Below, piece by piece: positions 51,670 through 64,000 of a DNA stretch of 64,000 nucleotides. The stretch's first letter is position 1. Every line of letters begins with the position of its first letter. The stretch spans positions 248,001-312,000 of the forward strand of contig JAOVVO010000008.1 of assembly GCA_028564675.1 (NCBI GenBank), in the 5' to 3' direction. The notes beneath the pieces are model-generated. The model searched no databases. It worked only from the letters and a program-made list of their open reading frames with translations, and was not told the DNA's origin. A program made the translations under genes and the position numbers. The stretch comes from Onchocerca lupi. Taxonomy: Eukaryota > Nematoda > Chromadorea > Rhabditida > Onchocercidae.

Positions 51670-51685
51670 GTTGATGTTTTTATAG
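51670..51685 (+). promoter_or_regulatory. Probable spliced-leader acceptor of NDUFS6
   Basis: GATGTTTTTATAG ends at 51685, twelve bases before the start codon, and no cis donor is visible upstream. This is the usual distance for SL trans-splicing in nematodes. Confidence 0.5.
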
Positions 51686-51697
51686 GACTGTTATTTG

Positions 51698-52916
51698 ATG
51701 ACAATAATCAGCCGAAGAATATCACGTCTACTGGCGCAAGTGTATCGTGCCAAATCGGATATTTTAGCTCCAAAAGATGTCACACCGGCAAATGCAATAT
51801 ACGATAAGATTACTCATACGGGGCAGGTAGCATTTAGCTTAAAAATTAATCATCTTTAGAGATGAATTATTATCAAGACTGATTTCAAAGTTGCATTATA
51901 AATTATTTCATTAATTGTCTATAGAGAGAGGTTCTGGAGATTATTTTTCCGGAGCAGTTTCTGGATTAGAGCTTACAAACTAGTTTGTTACCGTGAAGAG
52001 ATGTTTTCAAAATAAGTATTTGGAAAAGAAAGGATACGACAAGAACGTTAGATTTAGCAGTCAAATATTTTTAATTTTTATCCCTTAACTCTTAAACTTT
52101 TGCGTCATTTCAATGAATATCTTATTAACAGGCATGGGACCAAGCCGATCATCGAAATGCGAGATTTACCATAATGCCAAAACAAGTAAATCCAAATGTT
52201 GCACAAAAATTGATTGCTGAAGTTCCACCAATTGAAACAGACCAGCGTGTTGTGTACTGCGATGGTGGTCATTCGGCGTTAGGTCATCCACGTGTATATA
52301 TTAAATTGGTTAGTGACTTTTAGATTATCTGTCATCTTTGCATGTATAATACCACGTAGGAAGAACATAAATACTATATGATGTTCTTCTTGTTATTTTC
52401 TGCCCGATTAGTACAAGCGAACAAAATTTTTCAAGTTTTTGAATTGCTTCCCTAAAATTTTTTTTCGCCCATATTGTGATATTTATTTCAGTATTAAACA
52501 GAAATGTTGATTTGAGCTTTAGCAAGATTTCTTCGAAAATTTCAAGTCAAACTTTTAGTAGAACTTAAGCCAATACATAATTGAAACATCAGGAATGTAG
52601 TAAAGAAGTCATCTTCATGATCCTTAGCGAGAATGAACTATTGTTTGATTCGTTACGTATAACTTAATGAATATTGTTGTTTCGCTTCTAAAACATATAT
52701 TATAACTACATACTTAGGAAGAAGCAAAAAGCGATCTTATTCAAATATAGTAAATCATATTAAAAGATCTAATTTGCTTGAATGGAATAAAAATAGTAAA
52801 CTGTGATTTTCTAGGATAAACCTGGCAATCATGCGTGTGGTTACTGTGGACAGCGTTTTGTCAATACTCATTTCACTCAAGGCAATGATCACAATATCAA
52901 TCATTTGGTAACATAG
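51698..52916 (+). CDS. NDUFS6: NDUFS6, zinc-binding 13 kDa subunit of mitochondrial complex I
   Basis: Three phase-0 exons: 51698-51826, 52132-52308, 52815-52916 (TAG), 135 residues, close to the usual family length (human about 124). The N-terminus MTIISRRISRLLAQVYRAK is basic, lacks acidic residues and reads as a mitochondrial presequence, which settles the start codon. The exon 1 end ITHTGQ matches the VTHTGQ motif of the family. The zf-CHCC domain holds CDGGHSALGHPRVYI in exon 2 and HACGYCGQRF in exon 3, giving the conserved Cys, His and CxxC zinc ligands; the last is followed by a His-rich end. It is a peripheral-arm subunit needed for complex I assembly. The frame overlapping it from 51553 is a shadow. 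It is transcribed towards PRP4 kinase. Confidence 0.95.
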
Positions 52917-54498
52917 GCTACGATTTCTCGAAACGCTTGTAAATTGCTTCTAGATATGATTTATAATTTGATTGATTTTTTATATGAACTTGACATCTGC
53001 AAGCGAATATGACAAAATCTTGATTTCTGATCTTGCTTTTTCTGTGATACAATATATTAAATTCTTTATGTTATTAGTGCATTGAACTGATACCTTGCTC
53101 TGCTATATTATTGTGATTTGGTTCTCTCTGTTCATGCGTGATACGGTCTTTGGATCTTTATGTTCCCGGGAGCATATATTTTGTCCAAATGTTACTTCAG
53201 TAAGGGAAGTGTGACTCTGAACGGAAAATTTAGCTATGAATGTTTAGTATTTGAATTACAAAGATACCTTCTTTATTATACAATTAAGGCAAATAATATA
53301 AAATCCATTTAACAGTTGCACAAAATACGAAACAATGGAAATTCCAAAAAGATACTTTTTTTTTCCCAAGCACTATTATATAATGGTGTTTGGCAATTTC
53401 TTCCGCCTTACGTTGTGCATTTATTCAGGGAAATACTTCTGGATAACATTCTCCTGAAACGCCACTTTTAGCCTTAAAATACTTAAAAATCTAAATGCTT
53501 CTTTCTCTTTTCCATGCAAGAATAAACTTCAGTTTGCTATATTTCAGTTAGAGACAAGGAGATGACAGTCATGAACAAATTATTCAATATCATTTGGTAT
53601 AAACATGTGAAATAAAATTCATACAGTAAAATTTACTATTTAATCAAATAATTTGAAACAAAAAAATGGATCAAATAAATATATGAAGTTTCAGCTGCAA
53701 GCGCACATAAGATCTCGAGGAATGGACGTTTCCAATCTATATATAGGATCAGAAAAAATATAAAAGATTTCAGTTCTTCTACTTATCATTTTATCATATG
53801 GAGTGATGAGAGAAAATGACGGAAATCTTCGGAAAGGTTCGTGAAATTCACATTTTCCTATCTTCAGCAGCAAAAGTTGTCTTGTAATGTTTGTTTTATC
53901 CAAATAAGTACGACATTAAAAGTACTGTGCTTAGAATGCAGTTTTTCAAAGAAATTAATTCTATACTGGAAAAGATGCTATTTTGTTAATACAAAGTAGT
54001 ATGAAATATATTTGCTGGACAAATAAGTAGAGAAGTGGCAGTTTGTTTAAATGAAATATACAGTACTGTGTAATTTTTAGTTATATTTGTTACTACACAT
54101 ATTCAATACTTTTGTCTTCGATTAGCGAACATATTTAGGAAAATAAGCAGTGACTATTCAACCAATAGGATTAATCTCAAAATGATACCCAAAACTTCAC
54201 TCAATTATCTGAGGTATAAAAAAAACAAACCAGCATTGACACATTCCATCACATTCTTTTTGTGCAACAAAATTTGGCCGTTTTTGAAATTCGAAATGTG
54301 TCGATGCAAACAACGAATCGAAAACTAAGCAAAAAAAGGAAAAATAAAAAAACCAGGAAAACGACATTCTGGAATGACTGGTTAAAAATAGACAAAGATG
54401 CTTCAAAATTAATCTCAGAACGTAATTACGCACTTGAAAACCGTTGCATAAAGAATAAACTAAAATTCTGAAATTCCAAAACGATTCAATGTTCAAAT
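52917..54498. other. Convergent intergenic region between NDUFS6 and PRP4 kinase
   Basis: Should contain both 3' UTRs. No coding region supported; open frames at 54197-54502 on both strands are low-complexity and lack support. Confidence 0.6.
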
Positions 54499-60918
<6,420 letters not shown>

Positions 60919-60931
60919 CTGGTAAAAAAAT
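60919..60931 (-). promoter_or_regulatory. Spliced-leader acceptor of PRP4 kinase
   Basis: On the minus strand, a T-run plus ACCAG abuts the ATG at 60918 directly, and no upstream cis exon is apparent. An SL fused straight to the start codon is common in nematodes. It also supports 60918 as the true start. Confidence 0.55.
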
Positions 60932-61525
60932 TTAGTTACTGAAGATAAATAAATGATATGAACCATACGAACTGAGAGAAGCAATTCACAACGCCAGTAT
61001 GAAACAAACAAAATGAACTGAACGGTCAAATCGGACCGATTGCATTCACTAATCAGACTGGATTAATCGAATTAAATCTTTCTGCTAATCAAAATGTCTA
61101 ACACAAATCCTAATTTTTTGTTTTTGCTTTCTGTCAATCAATTTTTGCAAGAATAATTACGGCAAACCTATTATAGCTCCTCGTGATAACTCTTAATCTC
61201 TAAAACTTAGCGATTTTTTATATAACAAAATTTAAAACCTGCCCAATGAAAAATAGAAAAATTTAGGGTTTGCAAAAACATAAAAGCAAATATAAACAAA
61301 GTGACCAGTAAGCAATAACTTTTTTCCGTAAAAAAAAAGTGCAACAGAAAACTCCGCTAGAACATATATCACTACTACTAATCAAGTTAAGCGATAAAAA
61401 GAAAATAAATAATCAGCAAAATTCATTTCAAATTTCCAGTATTCCAATCTAATTAGATGCTCCACCAATTATTATATTTCCTGATTTTTTGGTCGTTCTG
61501 TGCATCATGTGTGTCGAAACTTGAT

Positions 61526-61546
61526 ACCAATTGGTCGCGCGGGAAA
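61526..61546. promoter_or_regulatory. Candidate E2F site with CCAATTGG palindrome
   Basis: GCGCGGGAAA at 61537-61546 matches the E2F/DP consensus (TTTSSCGC read on the minus strand). CCAATTGG at 61528-61535 gives a CCAAT box in both orientations. It is about 610 bases upstream of the PRP4 kinase ATG, in one of the few GC-rich patches of the region. Match seen directly; binding is inferred. Confidence 0.45.
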
Positions 61547-63085
61547 CGGCCATAACTAATATCTTCCTTCCTTTCCACATAACTCTTATTGCCTATTGGG
61601 TTAAGATTCAATCAAAAAAAAAAAAAAAGATGAAAAGGAATTACACATTAATACATACAGCATATGACCAAAATGCTGTCGTGATGACAAAAAAAAATTA
61701 AGGAAAAAGGGAAGAAAACGCTTTCATACATACACCTTATGTGCTGCATTTCCCTTAGTTTCCACCTCGAATTATGATACCAACAACAAACATGCCGGCC
61801 GTCAATTTAGAACGCGTCCTTTTGCTTCTGAAAGCTCTTTTTGTTTATTTTCTTTGTTTACCTATGCATGAATGGTTGATTTTTACGTAAATGAAATAGA
61901 AATATTTTCATGTCTGTATACAATTTCACCGTTTCTTTTTGGAAGAAATATCCTGATAGCTGACAGGTAGAAACAAGGAATAAGAAAAAAAATATGTTTT
62001 TGTTTCCCTTTTAAAAAGTATTTTTTCAGATAAAATTCCGAAATTTTTTTCTGATTGTAAAGATCCAGATTAAAAAGTTCTTCTATTACAAAAATTTAAT
62101 GAAACCTAAAAATTAAAGGAAATTGAGAAGGCGGCTGTAATAATGTCCGCTTGATAAAATCAATAATGACAACAACAATTTTTACAATAAGAACAACAAC
62201 AGTTCGACAGATGCTTACGGTGGTGACCGCGTAGTCATATGATAACATCATGTGATTCATCTGAAAATTTAATAATTAAAAAACATTGCCATATTACGAA
62301 TTCACTTACATACGTTACTTAAATAATTAATAGATTGGCAATAGCATTAACTGTCATGATGATTTCGTTCATTATCAATCGTCATAATCTTTGTAAAAAC
62401 TTCCCCTGAACAATAACAGGAATATCCGATAAAAAATAATCATCAAAATATCTTTCCAAACTGCATGTAACAAAGTGAATTGAGATATACTCAGTTAATA
62501 AGAAATCCTCCACAAAAAAAGAAACCATACATTTCCTTGACACTATGAAGCTAAAGTTTCACGCTGAAACAAATGAATTTTTCGAAAAATGAATTTTTTT
62601 GTATTTTCCGTTCGAATTAATAACAAAAAATAGATGAATTAATGGCAACTTTCCCAATCTTTCTATTTTCTGGAAAAATAGCACGATCATTGCTTATAAT
62701 TTGGATTTATATTGGTATCGTAACAAAAGTACAATCACCATACATTAGCATAGTGAGAAAGCATTTTTCCGTCTAATTATGGAAATGCATGGCGAAAAGT
62801 TAAACAAATCGAATTTTTCCATTAAAAAGTTAAGTTGCAAAACACAAGCAAAGGTTTCATACAATTGTGGATTGTGAGAAAGCAAAAGAAAGATCATTAT
62901 TAAATTAACAAATTTTGTGGCTTTCTAAACTTATCTAAAGATACTCAGCTATCATTCCTGCTATCTCTGCAAGGCATTTGCTATCTGGAATGCTTAGCTG
63001 CACTTTTCAGTCTATTCTTCCAAAGTGTTCTGTTAATGCATATAGTACATCTTCGTCTATTTGCTGTTTTCTGTATTTTCCCAAA

Positions 63086-63119
63086 TTTTTTTTTTCTTTT
63101 TTTTTTTTTTTTTTTTTTT
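63086..63119. repeat. Poly-T tract
   Basis: T34 interrupted by one C at about 63096. Confidence 0.9.
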
Positions 63120-63374
63120 GGAGTTAAACGAATAAAGCAGATAATCCTACTCACAGCCAACGAATTCAACTTCGAATTTAGAAACCGTTGATACATAATA
63201 TACACTTTTTAGCGACAATGCGAAGAATAAACAATACGCAGTTAAAATGTCTAGGCAATTTTACAGATCGTTAAACTATTGAACAAAACATCGACTATAG
63301 AAAGATGAAGAAAGTCTTGCTGTCAAACAAAAAAATTTTTCGATACGAAGAACAGATGCAAGTTAAGGGAGCAT

Positions 63375-63957
63375 TCACTTCGTCAAAGCTTCTTCAGCTG
63401 TAAGGTTAATAAATTGAATAATGGCGCCATGCTTATTCAAAGACATCTTCCTGCCAAAAAATTGAATATAAACGAATTTAGAATTTTTCGATAATAAATT
63501 GGAGAATAAAAGAAAAGATCGGCATTCCTAACAATAAATAGCATATGAAAAAGCATGATATATCGTCTAATTTTGATAAAAGTTAACTCTCAGAAAAATC
63601 AATCACCAAATTTAAACCAAGCAGATAATTCATAGCAGTTTGCGAAATTAATAGAACTAAAACTGGCAATTTTTCTGAAATGTCCAATACTGAGCTTCTA
63701 AGGCTTTAGTAAACAAATAATCTAATCCAGATATTTATTTGCCTGAAAACTAAGCTGTTTATTATCTGAAAAAAAGTAAAGCTATGATAGCTATACGAGA
63801 ATATTTGCTGAATTCTAAAAATTATCAAGTAGTTTTGATTGTACAAACAAACGACTCGATAATGAAAAATCTCTTAAACGATAATTCGACAAAGCTTCGA
63901 AAAAATTTCCCATAAACTCATTATTATTCAATAAACTTTCGATATGCTTCTGAAAAC
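63375..63957 (-). CDS. Terminal exons of an unrecognised gene (partial)
   Basis: Minus strand. A strong acceptor (T-run, TTTTCAG) precedes an open stretch from 63957 (or 63949) reading KHIESLLNNNEFMGNFFEAL and SNYRLRDFSLSSRL. A phase-2 donor GTTTGT at 63848 can join to an acceptor TTGGCAG at 63451, giving a last exon with KHGAIIQFINLTAEEALTK and stop at 63375-63377. Without that splice, the first exon reads on to a stop at 63815-63817 after KLLDNF. The composition is protein-like (mixed hydrophobic and charged, predicted helical). I do not recognise the family. The gene continues beyond the right end and would lie head-to-tail upstream of PRP4 kinase. Confidence 0.45.
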
Positions 63958-64000
63958 CTGAAAAGAAAAAAATTTTTCTACAATAACCGAAATGCAAATA

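Larger units (their letters stand above)
37565..51684. other. 14 kb gene desert between divergent semaphorin and NDUFS6
   Basis: No open frame on either strand has a credible combination of length, splice signals and recognisable protein. The longest, 40404-40676 minus (90 codons), coincides with a GC-richer patch and lacks splice or family support. Contents seen: inverted repeat 40903-40958, GC-richer islands at about 40490-40690 and 43500-43740, a short C-rich patch at 46337-46368, pyrimidine repeat 48299-48370, CA repeat 51002-51079 and many A/T runs. It probably holds the promoters and any upstream untranslated exon of the semaphorin. Confidence 0.55.
60932..63374. other. Intergenic and promoter region upstream of PRP4 kinase
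   Basis: Holds the outron/promoter of PRP4 kinase and the presumed 3' flank of the next minus-strand gene. A GC-richer promoter-like patch with ATTGGTCGCGCGGGAAACGG sits at about 61525-61555 and another with GCCGGCCG near 61795. A T-run of about 33 (63086-63119, one C) is present. No coding region supported. Confidence 0.5.

Noticed and set aside
51553..51807. 84-codon plus-strand frame over the NDUFS6 leader
   Set aside because: The next frame gives a mitochondrial presequence flowing in phase into the conserved ITHTGQ motif and exons 2-3; the 84-codon frame has no similarity.

Overview
The window is AT-rich eukaryotic DNA (roughly 70% A+T by eye) with many short, phase-consistent exons, acceptors of the type T-run+CAG, and two genes whose start codon follows an acceptor-like TTTT..AG with no cis donor nearby, as expected for spliced-leader (SL) trans-splicing. 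Protein content and intron style point to a parasitic nematode, most likely a spirurid/filarial species; the species cannot be named from sequence alone. No virus, bacterial insert, CRISPR array, rRNA or convincing tRNA was seen.

Layout. (1) 431-14926, plus strand: most of an afadin/canoe homologue (afd-1 type). The window starts inside the gene, so the N-terminal RA and FHA regions lie upstream; the DIL domain, PDZ domain and the long low-complexity/proline-rich and coiled C-terminus are present in about 23 exons. (2) 18721-37522, minus strand: a complete class 1 transmembrane semaphorin gene with signal peptide, Sema domain, PSI domain, one membrane segment and a short tail. It converges on afadin. 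A phase-compatible optional or alternative exon (19623-19771) could change how the protein is attached to the membrane. (3) 37565-51684: a gene desert of about 14 kb between the divergent semaphorin and NDUFS6 genes, with microsatellites, inverted repeats and a few GC-richer islands that stand out. (4) 51698-52916, plus strand: NDUFS6, the zinc-binding complex I subunit, in three exons with a mitochondrial presequence. (5) 54499-60918, minus strand: the PRP4 pre-mRNA-splicing kinase (PRPF4B) in 15 exons, with lysine-rich and RS-rich N-terminus and C-terminal kinase domain; upstream lies an E2F-like promoter motif. (6) 63375-63957, minus strand: one or two terminal exons of an unrecognised gene that continues beyond the window.

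Functionally, afadin (junction-actin linker) and a transmembrane semaphorin (plexin ligand) both act in epithelial morphogenesis and axon guidance, whereas NDUFS6 and PRP4 kinase are housekeeping genes; the order looks like ordinary nematode gene arrangement and not an operon or a mobile island. Exon junctions were fitted by eye using GT-AG, reading phase and family similarity, so individual boundaries may be off by a few bases where stated.
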